Origin: Nothopassalora personata | Lineage: Eukaryota; Ascomycota; Dothideomycetes; Mycosphaerellales; Mycosphaerellaceae | Direction of reading: 5' to 3' | NCBI GenBank assembly: GCA_033816765.1 | Contig: CM066294.1 | Span: 1,302,001 to 1,366,000, forward strand | Length of the DNA: 64,000 nucleotides | In this document: one piece after another, positions 52,986 to 64,000 of the stretch | Layout: each line of letters opens with the position of its first letter | Position numbering within the stretch: position 1 is the first letter of the stretch | The notes under the pieces: model-generated | What the model saw: only the letters and a program-made list of their open reading frames with translations | The model's database searches: none | What the model was told of the DNA's origin: nothing | Made by a program: the position numbers and the translations under genes

Positions 52986-53351
52986 TTATTTTAGTAGTTA
53001 ATGAGGGGGGGTATTAAGTGTACACCCGGTAGCGTATTAGCATCCAGTTTATAAAGTTAAAATCACGGTTTAAGGTCTAAGGTTCACGGTTAAGGTTATT
53101 ACTTAAGGTTAAGGTTTAAGGTTAAGGTTTAAGGTTAAGGTTCACGGTCAAGGTCGACTAAGGTCGAAAACACTTAAGATCTAAGGTATTTAGTAACAAT
53201 CACGGTTATAAGGTCCTATTAAGTAACAACTAGTATTAGCACATTCTAAAGTAAGCACTACGCAACAATAGATACGGCTATATTACTAGAAAAACTTAGC
53301 ACCTTTACCGACATAGGTAGAGGCTACGAATAGCTTATAAACCCTACGAAA
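52986..53351 (+). other. A3 leader with tandem repeats
   Basis: The leader includes a G run (52999-53010) and the repeat block at about 53065-53215. No gene was seen. The primer-binding site should lie at its start, TTATTTTAGTAG, but cannot be assigned to a tRNA after RIP. Confidence 0.55.
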
Positions 53352-54051
53352 ATAGAAGTGGTCTATAGGGATTCTATCCCTTATAAGGGGATAGAGGAAT
53401 CGGAGGAAGGAGAAACACCTAAATCTAGTAAAGAAGGGAGAAGCGGAACTAGCGCCGCTAAATTAGGTATAGGTGTAGGAACGAACAGCACAATTAGAAT
53501 AGATGCTATAACTGCCCTCTTTAGACAATTAGTAGTAGCAATAGAAAACGCTAGCCCTCGCTTTCTACCTCTAGGAGGTGCTAAGAATCCGTTCTTTAAT
53601 AGTACTAATGCTACTAAGTTCTAGGAGCGGTTTAGCGACCTAATAGACTAGTATCCGCCTCGGGCATCTATTAAGAAGGATGATTTCTAGGGTAGGTTTA
53701 AGCGCAATTGCGAAACTACTATCCGGCGCGTAGTTATAAGACTGCCTAGGTAGTTCACTAATAAGGCACGTTTTAGGAGGGCGTTCTTATTGGAGTTCTT
53801 AAGGTTTAACGCCTACTCGATGTTAGGGAGTCGGGAATATCTTAAGGAGATTATTAGGGCGCAGTAAGGCAAGAGGCCTAAAGAATAAGATGTAAAGGAA
53901 TTTATCCGCCTATTTATATCCTTAAGTGACCTAATTGAACCTAAGGATTTAGATAACAGCTCCCGGAGTCGCCTTCTCCTTTAGGGATTACTAGAGGGAG
54001 TTGCGAAAGCGGTCTATAAGGCTTACGGGCTTTACCTAAAGTAACCTAAGA

Positions 54052-54811
54052 TTGATTGATTATTCCATTAACGTGCTATTTGAGTCAAAGACTATGCAAC
54101 ACGGGTCTCGAGAACGAGACCAAAATTTGAGAGAAGGAGAAAAGCCCCGTCGTACCCCGGACGTAAAAACTCCTTAAAAGATGCGAGCAACGCTCGCTAT
54201 TCGAACCGTAAATCGAATATATTGCGGCGTAGTACGCGCGTACCCGGTAGTCGTGTCTTGTCGAGAATTGCGGTTTGTCGCCTTGCCCCGGGCGAGACAA
54301 GTTTTGCGCCCGTGTCTCGTTCTTGTTTTAAAAGCCAAGCCGGCCGTACCCGTACGCACCGAGCAAAATCCCAAGAAACACCCGTTGCCTCTGTTTCAAT
54401 CCAGTCGCGTTCTCCGGTCTCGAGTGTAGCTCCTCGGTCGCAGTGGCCTCGCTGTCGTCCCCCCCTCGGCCTCTCTTGGTTCCAGCCGTGCAGTATACGT
54501 GGTTTGCGCCCCTAAACGCCTCTCTTGGTTCCAGCCGGCAGTTTACGTGGTTTGCCGGGACGACAGGTAGACAGCGCCTTCGTTGTTCGAGCGACGTGTA
54601 CGCTATGTACGTCGCTTTCCCTTCTCGCAGTTCCGGAGTTCTTGTTTGTAGATTTTGAGCGTATCTCGTTCGTTCGGTTCGTCCGACCTGTCTTTTCTTG
54701 TTTCGAGTCGAGTAGGCTTGTATTTTTCGAGAGAGAGAGTCTTAGTTTCTCTTCGTCGTAACGAAGATACTTACGTCGTCCGCCGCGTGAAGGCGCTCTC
54801 TATAGGACGAC
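54052..54811 (-). mobile_element. 760-bp non-LTR-type element, copy 2
   Basis: It differs from copy 1 by one A in a homopolymer and is flanked by a 14-bp duplication, AAAGTAACCTAAGA (54038-54051 and 54812-54825). The empty site in A2 is 46652-46665. Both copies begin and end at the same base, so the element has defined termini and is not a random truncation. It is not RIP-mutated. Confidence 0.85.
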
Positions 54812-57044
54812 AAAGTAACCTAAGAAGTTTAGGGACTTTTAGAGGATTCTCGATGAAGCTACTAGTATCGTAGATAGTAAGGAGGGATAGAAAGCTATAC
54901 ATATAGATTTCCCTCTTACTTTGCCTTAGCTATACCGCTTAGTCGTAAAGCAAATGTCGCGCCTTAAGCCTAAGATTAACACGCTTAAGAAGGCTACCTC
55001 TAGGACTATTATTAATAATGACCTAATCTAGAAGGTAGCTAAAATAAGCATACGTACATACTAGCGCGGTCGCGTCGCGGACGCGGGTACCTTCTACCCG
55101 AGCGAGAATTAACGCTCTATATAACCGGAGAGGTACGACCTAGATACTAAACTGTAGGTTTACGTAATATAGCGTCCCCCATCGTAGAATCGTGAATAGT
55201 CTAAAGCGATAGATAGTTATTGCTATAACTGTAGTAGCTCGAAGCACTAGGCTAGCAATTGTAGGGCGATAAGGTCCTTAATATCCCGGGGCTACGTATA
55301 CCTCGCCCCGAATAACTAGTAGTATCTAGGGAAAGAAGGCGATCTACGTCCTACTAAGTTTAACTTTCGGAGGAACTATAGTAAACCGAAACTACTCTAT
55401 ATGCTCCCTCTACTCGAAGAACATTATAGGCCGATCGAGTTTAACAACTAGTATAAGATTTCTGCACTACGTAAGCAATAGATAGGTAGGGACTACACTA
55501 GGGTAATAAAGGTTACGCCTCCTAATCATTCTAAGCCCCCTCCTAACTTTAGGCATTTAATAGAGTATAGCCCTTAGGACGCACGGTCTAGCTAAATAGA
55601 GAAGGCTGCTAGTACATATTAGGTCTTATTCGGAGAAAGTGAAGCGGAGTAGGCGATCGACTTAGGCGAGCTTAACGAGGTATCTACCTATCCTATGCAG
55701 TCTAACAAAGTAAAAGGGAAGGCACCCGTAGGCATTCTAAAGAATCCGTACCCGAGGACCCGGTCCTTAGCCTAGGATCTACGAGCCCGAGCTAAGGCTA
55801 CTAAGAAAGTTCGCCTACAATTAGAACAGGAGATCCGGTAAGCTAAGATTAACTAGTAGGAGGTTGAAATAATTAACGAAGTTAGTGCTTAAATGAGCGA
55901 AACTTAATTATTAGCTAAATCCGGGGTAACCCTAGGAAGGGGAAATAATGCCTAAGTAAATAGATTAGGGAATGATACTAATAAAGGACTACCTAAGGAT
56001 ATGCCTATTAGTCCCGTAAGCGCCCCCTTCGTATAAAGGAAGCGTATGTAGAATGCTAAGACTATAAGGATTGATAACTACGTCCGATAATATAGTTTAG
56101 CTAGTAATAGCCCGGTTATAAAGGAAGAGGGTATTATCTACTAGATTAATTAGATCCTCTAGACAACGTTTCCTAATGTGAACGCCTAAGATTAGTTTCG
56201 ATATAGTCGCTAGTTCGAGGCTGCCCTCTTCGGTCGCGTTACTAACACCCCCGCTCTTTAGGAGAAGCTCGCTATAGTGCGACGCCTTATAGGAAAGGAC
56301 CCTAAGGTTCGGACTAGACAAGTAGTTACCTATAAAGATAAACCTGAGTATAATGAGGAGGTCTTCCGCGAAGATAGTTAGGCCTAGTATGTCGGAGTGT
56401 ATTTAACTATACTTTACTCTAAAGGAGCGGTCCCTACTACTAAGCTCTATAAGGACGTTAAGAAAATCGGGCTCTCTAGTGTCCTTAACAACTTTACTAT
56501 AGTCCCTAGTCCTTAGGTAGTAGCGGAGTTCGGGATGAATAAGAACTAGATTAGGTGCCTAATTAACGAGGGTTCCGAGGTGAATATTATCGGCTAGAGG
56601 AACGCTTCTAGATTTAGGTTACCGGTAATGTCGAGTGCTTAGCTTACCTTTCGAGGTGCTAGAGAGCGGGCCCAGTTTAAAGGTGTTATAGGCAATTTGG
56701 ATGTTTAGGTATTTAGGGTTCACTACTAAATAGACATGTTGATCTCCTCGGATCTAAACTTACTAAAAATCCTAGGACGTCCGTAGGCCCGCAAGGTGCG
56801 ACTTACTGCCCGTAACTGCGATAATGGTTTATAGGAGGGGACTATTACTAGCCGCAAAGGTGAAAGTGTTATGTTTACTGCCCTAGTTAGCTCGGACAGG
56901 TGCAAGACCCTTTAAGAACTATTAAAAGCGTCGGGAAATAGAAGGGTAGGTTAAGTTACGGCGCTCAACCTACCGATTTGCTAAAGCCGGATTTAATAAA
57001 ATTAGTGAGGTTATCGCACTATCTCGAAGAAACCTCGGACTTTA

Positions 57045-57070
57045 ATTTGCCGGTCCCGGGACCGGTAAAT
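57045..57070. repeat. 26-bp palindrome (A3, pro/RT junction), one mismatch
   Basis: ATTTGCCGGTCCC plus GGGACCGGTAAAT; the other family members have A where this has G. Confidence 0.9.
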
Positions 57071-60000
57071 AGCTATAGTAAGGAAAATGGATACGACTAC
57101 GGCACGACGTAGCTATAGGAAGGCACGACGCATCTATAGGAACCCGGCAAGGCTCTAACGCCTAGCAACCATTTAGCTCACTTATTAGGATTGCTTAGGA
57201 CTGCTAGAGCAAAGGAACGAGTTATAGAAATTGGAATAGGCGCGTTTAAGGGAGATTCTATTACTAACGTTTATTTAGTTTAAGGGGATTAGCCTTCTAA
57301 GATCCTAAGGCAATCTGCATTAAATGCTTAGGCACGAAAGCAACAAGTAGGCTAACATATAGCTAATATTAGGATGCCGTAGGTCTTCACGATGTATAAG
57401 CGTAAGGCGGACAAGAAGAAGCTAGTAGACGCGAGCGTTCACGAACGCCTAGAATTACGAGTTAAGGGAGATATAGAATAGAAGCGTAGGGCACTGTACC
57501 TAGAATCTAAGATGCCTAAAGGACAAGGACCGTTCGATAGGAAGTACTTAACTAAGAAATTCTTAAGTATTAAGCGAGGTAGCCGAATTACTCTAGAACG
57601 ACTTACCTCAATTAAGGTTGGTATTAAGCTATTACTAATGGAAAGGGCCTTATTCGATAAGATGCTCTATAACCGGGAGGCAGTCCTTACTTAGGATTTC
57701 AGTCACATAAGGCAAATTAGGCACGACGTTATACCACCTTAGAAGATTAACACGGTCCCTTATAGGCTATAGTAGGCACGCCCTATCCGGCTATACCTAA
57801 GTCTTAGGGCAATTGTTAAGCGCATAATTAGAGCCCGGATTAAGAACAACATCCTAGAATACTTATAAGGGGCATATTCCAATAGCTAGTTCCTAGTCGT
57901 AAAGAAGGTTAATGCCTCTAGAAGCGATATACTATATCGGTTAATTAACTTAGCTATGCTCCTAAATGAGGTTACTATACGCGATGCTAACATTCCACCG
58001 GACACGGATAGCTTCTTAGAGGATTTTACCGGTTGCCGAGTCGCTTCACTTATAGACTCGTTTTTAGGTTATAATTAGATCACTTTAGATAAGTCCTACC
58101 GGGACTTAACAGCCTTTATGACCCCTCTTAGCCTAGTACGCAACACGACTCTACCTTAAGGAGCTACTAATTTAGTTGCTTAGTTCGTGCGTGCGGTAAC
58201 AAAGATTCTACTTAATTATATCTCGCATCGAGCTGTTACGGAACAGTGTTATCGGTGCAAATGGTTGGACAACGGAGCAGGAAACCAGACGAAGCTGCAG
58301 ACATGGATGCCTGGGGAGTCACGTGACAGAGCGATCAGGACTGATCGGTCCTGATCACTCTTGATCAGTTGATCAGACTCGCTCAGGGCAGAGCAGGACA
58401 GATCACGCCAAGACATGGCACTATATAGACGACGCTTCTTTACGAGTAGATAGGAGCCTCGTGCTCAACTCATTTTAAGTATACACCATATACTGTTTGG
58501 AACCACTACCTTCATAACTGATTGAGACATCCCTGCAAAGATCCAAGCCCGAGTAGTTGTGATAACGTACAGCGGTTCCTAACACGAGCGAAGCCGTTTC
58601 TCGATAACATCGGTATTAAGGGACTAGACGAGGACTATAGGAATGCCGAAGTAGAGCCTAGGTTAAGGAAATAGGTCGTTAAGCACATCGTTTCCCTAGA
58701 TCTAGTTCTTGCTAACCTAGAGAGAGCTGGTGCGGTAGTTGCTAGAGGTAAATCCTAATAGTTATACGAAAAGCTTAAGATTGTTAGGTACGTTACTAGC
58801 CCGGATAGTCGCTATCCTAACCTAAAGGTTATAGCTAAGATCCTAGATTGGCCTACGCCTACCTATATTAAAGAGGTCCGCACCTATGTAGGGCTGTGTA
58901 TGTACTTCCGGATATGGATCCCCTAGTTCGTTATCGTCGCTCGACCAATGTATAAGCTACTAAAGAAGGACGCCGAGTTTACCTAGATAGAAAATAAGCA
59001 GTTCTCGAAAGAAGAGGTTACTAGATATCTTATGTAGGCTCTAGCCTTAGTTACCCTCTACTACTCACCTAGTGCTAGGTCTATCTTTGTCTTAGTTAAT
59101 ACTAGCGGCACTAGATAGGGATGTATCGTTTCTTAAGAATCAATAGACAGCACTCGACGGCGTTACCCGGTACGGTATAAGAGTAGGATCTAGAACGCGT
59201 TAGAATCTAGATATAATGCTAGTAAGCGGGAATGCCTTAGGGTCCTTAAGGGGCTTAAGAAGGTCTAGAGATATATCACTAGCGTTAATTTTGTCCTTAA
59301 GGTTAATGCTAAGACACTTATATAGTAGCTTAACCGGCCGGCTTCGGACCTACCGAACTCGGCAATAGCCCGGTAGGTCGCATAGATTAGGCTATTTACA
59401 TTCGAAGTGAAGCACGTTACGGGGACTAGGTACACTAGCCTAGATGCCCTGTCTCGTAGGCCATCTACACCTTAGGAACCTAGGGAAGCTAACGAGGAAG
59501 TCGACTAGATGATTAATAATAAGCTATTCGGGTACCCGGAGCCGGTCGACACCTATGTAGTTGAAATTTAGAAAACACGACATCTCGGGGACTAATATTC
59601 TAAAAGCTCTTAGCAACTTGCTTAGGTTATAGAAACTAGGACCCGGCCCGATAGTGTTAGCCGTACTAAGTACCGGCGACTAGTAAAGAAGAGCGTCAAT
59701 TTCTTTATCCGGGACTAATTGCTATTCTTCTAGAAGCGCCGAGGAGCACCGTTATAGCTTATAATTAACGATAATAAGGCTTAGAAGGAGATTGTTATAG
59801 AATGCTATAAAAGACACGGTTATCGTAGCGCTAAGGTCGTGTATAACCTTATTTCCGATCGGTATTACTAGGACGGGTGCTTCGCCGATGTCTCTACGTA
59901 GGTTCGAAGTTATGCTCCTTATAGGTTTCGCGAAGGCAACTAGTGCGCTAGTAAGCTTTACTTATCGAGCCCTTAGGTTATTAGTGAAAAGTGGTACTCG

Positions 60001-61105
60001 GACCCCGTCTAGGTACATAAAAATAGATACCTCCTAGTTACGCGCGAAGCACTTAGCAACTAGATCGAGGCTAGAGTAACAAGGGCACCTCCTAGCTCTA
60101 AGACGGTTACTAAGTTTCTATACGAAGATGTCTTCTATAGGCACGGCTACTATGCTAAAATTGTGCTTAATAACGCTACGGTTATGCGGCTAAGGTTAAG
60201 CGGTTGCTCGTGGGGCTTAGTGTTCGAAGGATCCGAATATTACCGTACTATCTACAATTTAATGCTCCGGTCGAGGTTAGACACCGTCCGATTCTTATAG
60301 CGTTAGTAAAGCTTATAAGAAACACATACCGCGGATAGGAGCAATAGGTACCTGCTGTGTTATAGGCTAATAGGACTACGACCTGTCGTACTACTAGAAT
60401 AACGCTAGCTTAAATCCTATATAGCCATTGCACGATTCTACTAATTGAGGTTAAGTACCCGACGTAGGCGAATTATTAATAGGGATCGGTAAGAACGACT
60501 AAGAACCTGCTTACTATACGTGCACGTTAACTCTAGGCTCGAGACCTTAGTTTAGAAGAGCTACATGCTCGAAGGAAGCGACTAAGAGAACTTAGTAAGG
60601 ACTACTTTAATTCTTACCGGAATGTTAACTCTATTAGTTTCTAGAAGGGCGACCTTGTTATAAGATTCGATAAGCTATATAAGGATGACTTCTTACGCAA
60701 GATCGGTTACCGATGGTAAGGTCTATATCGGGTGTCTAGTGTCTCTAGGGAGTTTAGTACCTATATTCTTAAGGAACTTAATGGTACGCTAATAAAGAGT
60801 GTTTAGGCACGAGAAAACCTTAAGCTAGTTCTAGAGCTTCGCCCGGATAACATAGGAGTACCGAACTTAGATAATGGGACCGATCTCGTAATAGGGGAGG
60901 GAGAAGTCGCTAATAGCGTCGCTAATAGCGAAGATAGCAGTAATTCGAACGAGATCGAGCCTATCGCCGACGAAGACGTGCTACCTGTAGGAGTTAACAA
61001 AAAGGGATCGTATCCTAAACCGGAATCTAAGAAGCTATAGGTTAGGCCTTATAACCTTTCTATAGCCGAAATTTCACAGTTTAGTAGGATCGAGGCTAAG
61101 AACTA
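57071..61105 (+). pseudogene. A3 pol: RT, RNase H, integrase (RIP-mutated, with solo LTR)
   Basis: The pre-RT segment is at 57400-57700, with an open stretch from ATG 57512 (MPKGQGPFDRKYL). RT is at 57700-58960, interrupted by the solo LTR, after which FLDNIGIKG marks the decayed DD box. RNase H is at about 59030-59470, ending in SLDALSRRP. Integrase is at about 59760-60750 with a GHRG-like zinc region and SLSNW-type core pieces. A C-terminal acidic tail runs to the stop near 61105. No chromodomain is visible. Confidence 0.8.
58234..58584 (+). repeat. Solo LTR, 351 bp, not RIP-mutated
   Basis: It runs from TGTTACGGAACAG to GGTTCCTAACA, is flanked by CGAGC on both sides (58229-58233, 58585-58589) and is absent from A2. 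It contains TATATAG near 58420, an AGTCACGTGACAG box (58318-58330) and a hairpin of 9-bp arms, GATCAGGAC and GTCCTGATC, at 58333-58356. It has no relation to the other LTRs in the window. It is most likely left by LTR-LTR recombination of a full element. The orientation is assigned from the TATA box only. Confidence 0.85.
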
Positions 61106-61719
61106 ATTAGTTAGTAATGGCGTACGGAGTTCACTTCCCTTAGGTATGTGTTGCACATACCCTTTAGTTTATTAAGCCGATTCGATTATCTAGACTTCAC
61201 TTTATGGGGTGTTCTTACCTTAGTTAGACCTTAGTTAGTAGAGTTACATTTACCGGTCCCGGGACCGGTAAATCGGATCACGTGATAGCGTAGCATACCC
61301 CTACCGAATGCTTACCTAGGTGGTTACTAGCACTAGTTTTCGGTCACATACAGGGTCATCGGACCTTTAGTGTAACCTTAATAGCACTGCTCTTACTACT
61401 TATAAGACCGGTCTCGGCGCTGCTGCCTTATAACGGTTATAGGGACATACGCTAAGAGGCATACTTAAGCGTAGCTCTTTACCTACTACTTCCTCTCCTT
61501 TTCTTTAAACACTAGCACATCCTTACCGATAACTAGAGCTACTAACACATCTATCTACCACTACACACATTAGACGGTTCTTTAGTCTCTCTCTCTCTTT
61601 ACGACCTTAACCTTCTTTAAAGCCCCTACCCTAATACTAAGCTTTTAAAGCTTACTATCACTCTAGAGTAGCACCACGAGATAGCTAGCTCTTACGATCT
61701 CACTAACCGCGAATCCTAG
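61106..61719 (+). other. A3 spacer between integrase and extra frame
   Basis: It contains the palindrome, an ATCACGTGAT box (61277-61286), TTATAAGAC near 61400, a CT-rich stretch at about 61585-61600 and no coding frame. It is equivalent to 40131-40750 in A2. Confidence 0.5.
61248..61273. repeat. 26-bp perfect palindrome (A3, integrase/extra-frame spacer)
   Basis: Perfect over 26 bp, identical to 40578-40603. Confidence 0.92.
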
Positions 61720-64000
61720 TTATTATAGCTTTAGCTAGTCTATCGTTACGCCCGGCTAGCTCGAGTATAGCGCTTACTAGCACTATTACTAGTCTTACCC
61801 GCCTACCTTAGACCTTGTTCGAGTCTCTTCGCCTACCGGACAACGTTAAGCATGTCCTTACTAACACGAACATACCGAAGTCCGCCGCTAATGTTATGTT
61901 CCGAGAGCTTAGTCCTTAGAAGCGGGTCGAGGTATTAAAGGACTTCTATAAGGGCTTCGAGAAGGTGTTCGAAGACTGCTCCGTCTAGGTTAACCTATTT
62001 TTTAAGGAAGTTAAGAGCGGTATAGGTAAGAGCTACTAGGATAAATTCCTTAGTAATAAGAAGCTCGATGTCTTGTTTCCTATCGTCGGTAAGATTCGTA
62101 AGACCGGTTTAGAGATTCGTAACCGAGAGAAGACTCTTCGAGCTACGCTTACTCGCTACTAGCTATAGTAGATAGATAATAAGATTCTTAATCGACGCGT
62201 TATCTCCGAGCTTTATAGTACTAACAGCGGGCGCCGCTAGCTTATAGTCTTTATTAACAAGTACCTAGACTATAGTAGGGCTATTAGTAGAATTTAGAGG
62301 GTATTAATCTAGCGTATAAGGATCGGCCGTAAGGGTATAGATCGTAAGCGAATTCTAGAGCCTAGTAATCTTACCCGGTGCGATAGAGAGGCTAAAGTAC
62401 GCAGTATTGATCCGCAGTCGGCTAAGAGTAGGGAGATTATTAGAAGACACCGCCTAGCCGTCTATAAGGATAGCCTTCTATACTTTATAGAGGGTACTAT
62501 TACTAAGAAGTCCGCGTCCCCGGAGGATAGCATAGCTTAACCTAGACTATCTAGCTAACAATAGCCTTAGCTACGTTAGCTACCGGGTAGTAAAGGTAAA
62601 GGACGTGTAAAGAGTACTACGCTAACTCTACTAGCCTCTACCTAGCCTATAGTCCTATCGAGAGGTGGTCGTAAGTCGAGTCGACTTAAGTAGCTCCGTA
62701 TAGGCGAGAGCATAGGTAAGGGCATAACTGCGCCTACTCGATCCTCGCCTAACCGAACGCTAGATAGCGCACCTATACGCGAGGGCAGTCCGCTAGGTAT
62801 ACCGGTTAGCACCCTACGATCTACTCCGGCCCTAACTAAGAATAGCAATTCGATACTTACTATGTTACCTTCGGCTATAATTAGGGATGTATTAGTCTTT
62901 CAAGATTAGATCCTATAAGAAGACGAGGCCCTCCGGATTAAGCGCGCTAACTACACCTACAATAAGCGGTACTGTAGCATTAAGTTTAGAAACTCGATTA
63001 ATATAGATAGCATTAACTAGCTACCTAAGTACCGGATGGCGGGCCTTAAGATGCTCGAATATACTGTCTCGGACGTTCTTAAGAGGGATAGCAAGGTTAG
63101 CGCTGTAATGTACGATTAGCATGTTCGAGATTTCTACTATAAGGCTCTCTACTTCGTTACGAATCCCGGTATTACCGCTAATACCCTATATAAGCGCGCG
63201 CTTAAGGTCTAAGACTAGCTCTTTAAAGGTAAGAGTTTTTTAGCTATTAAGGTAAAGAATGGGTCGTGGTTTCGCCCTAATAAGCGTAGTTAGAAGACTA
63301 TTAACCCGCTTAGCTACCTCCGCGTTCGAGGCAAAGTCGGCACTACGAGTAGTATCGTTACGTATACTAACTATAACTAGATCCTCGACAAATTCGGCAT
63401 TAATAAAGCTAACTAAGCCGATCTTAATAGCACCGGTACCTACATTAATAGCAATATGCTATACTAGTATAATAACGCTAAACTAGTACCGCGGGTTAAA
63501 TCAGTTAGAGAAATAATAAGTCGAGAATTCGACGTGTACCGATAGTACCTACGAGAATTGAACAAGGTTAGTAACGGCGGCGTCTACTAGAACATGTAGT
63601 ATTCTCTAAGCTAATAGATTATGCGATAAGACCCCGGGCTATAGCTCTTATAAGTAGCGCTACACCCTTAATACTGCACTCGGTTTATCTCCTTCCCTAG
63701 GCCTACGATTTTTAGCTTTAATAGGGCTTATTAGGGGGGTAACGCGAACACTATAGTACAGTATGCTAGGGTCGACTTAAACCTCGAAATTAAAAACTAC
63801 TAGACTAGCAACCGGCTTAATATGCTATACTCTCTTAACTTAGAGGGCACTAGTAGGCCGGAGTTTTTACACGGTTTTTATAAGAAAGGGAATGCTAGAG
63901 AATTTATCTAGTAGTGCTAGAATAACGACTGTATAGAAGACGGCCGATTTAAGCGTTTCTTCTCGGTTAGGGTCTAGAATTACCTAAGTAAGAATAGCAT
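61720..64000 (+). pseudogene. A3 extra frame, unrecognised protein, cut by window end
   Basis: The same frame as in A2 (40130 leftward), readable from about 61720 to the window edge without any phase change and with stops only at TAA/TAG. Many Lys and Arg residues are present, with several short charged helices and a middle part around NSINIDS and MAGLKMLEYTVSD. ATG codons near the start may have become ATA, so the true start is unclear. The small open frame at 63259-63486 is a shadow in another phase. Confidence 0.6.

Larger units (their letters stand above)
53352..57070 (+). pseudogene. A3 gag-protease (RIP-mutated, with insertion)
   Basis: The start codon is lost (ATA at 53352, ATG in A1 and A2). 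The gag frame runs to the 760-bp insertion and resumes in the same phase, because insertion plus duplication is 774 bp. The CCHC remnant is at about 55219-55265 (CYNCSSSKH region). A TAA at 55890 in the same frame probably was CAA, so gag and protease form one frame. The protease motif NEGSEVNII is at about 56565-56592, with Asn probably from Asp. After about 56900 the readable frame changes phase before RT. Confidence 0.75.
52594..64000 (+). mobile_element. Gypsy element A3, RIP-mutated, runs off the window
   Basis: This is an inverted copy of A2 with the 5' LTR at 52594-52985, leader repeats, gag-protease, RT, RNase H, integrase, spacer and extra frame. It carries the 760-bp element copy 2 in gag and a solo LTR in RT. 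The 3' LTR lies beyond the right edge. Collinearity with A2 holds over at least 11.4 kb once the insertions are removed. Confidence 0.87.

Noticed and set aside
53358..53624. Independent small protein of 88 residues
   Set aside because: It is the open first part of the A3 gag frame, whose ATG became ATA six bases upstream.

Overview
This window is a repeat-only stretch of a filamentous ascomycete genome (Pezizomycotina). No host protein gene was recognised. The evidence is a nest of LTR retrotransposons, the older of which carry the signature of repeat-induced point mutation (RIP): CpA changed to TpA on either strand, so that CAA, CAG and TGG codons became TAA or TAG while reading frames stay otherwise continuous. 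The species cannot be named from this sequence.

Old, RIP-mutated layer, left to right: the 3' end of a Ty1/copia element (1-1560); a Ty3/gypsy element 'A1' on the minus strand (1561-13681, 5' LTR at 13313-13681); a chromovirus 'RG' on the minus strand (13682-36218); a complete 11.9-kb gypsy element 'A2' on the minus strand (36219-48096); a second chromovirus 'C2' on the plus strand (48097-52593); and 'A3', another copy of the A family on the plus strand (52594 to beyond 64000). A2 and A3 form a giant inverted repeat around C2. The A family has gag, protease, RT, RNase H and integrase and then an extra reading frame of about 1000 codons in the position where envelope genes sit. It also carries a 26-bp perfect palindrome at four fixed places per element.

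Young layer, not RIP-mutated and inserted into the old layer: an intact copia element (4257-11343, identical 207-bp LTRs, one 1732-codon gag-pol frame); two copies of a 760-bp element with 13-14 bp target duplications (11393-12153 and 54052-54811); a 1435-bp non-autonomous LTR element with a 79-bp tandem array (15806-17240); two intact chromoviruses of one family, G1 on minus (17738-25037) and G2 on plus (25275-32586), each with gag, a -1 slippery site and a pol ending in a chromodomain; and a solo LTR (58234-58584). Target-site duplications, and empty sites in A2 for four of these insertions, give exact boundaries.

The G chromoviruses and the 1435-bp element share LTR ends, polypurine tract and a putative self-priming primer-binding site, so the small element is probably mobilised by a G-like relative. 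Other notable items are a cloverleaf-competent tRNA pseudogene and an antisense accessory frame inside RG, and a 57-bp segment shared exactly by the 760-bp and 1435-bp elements.
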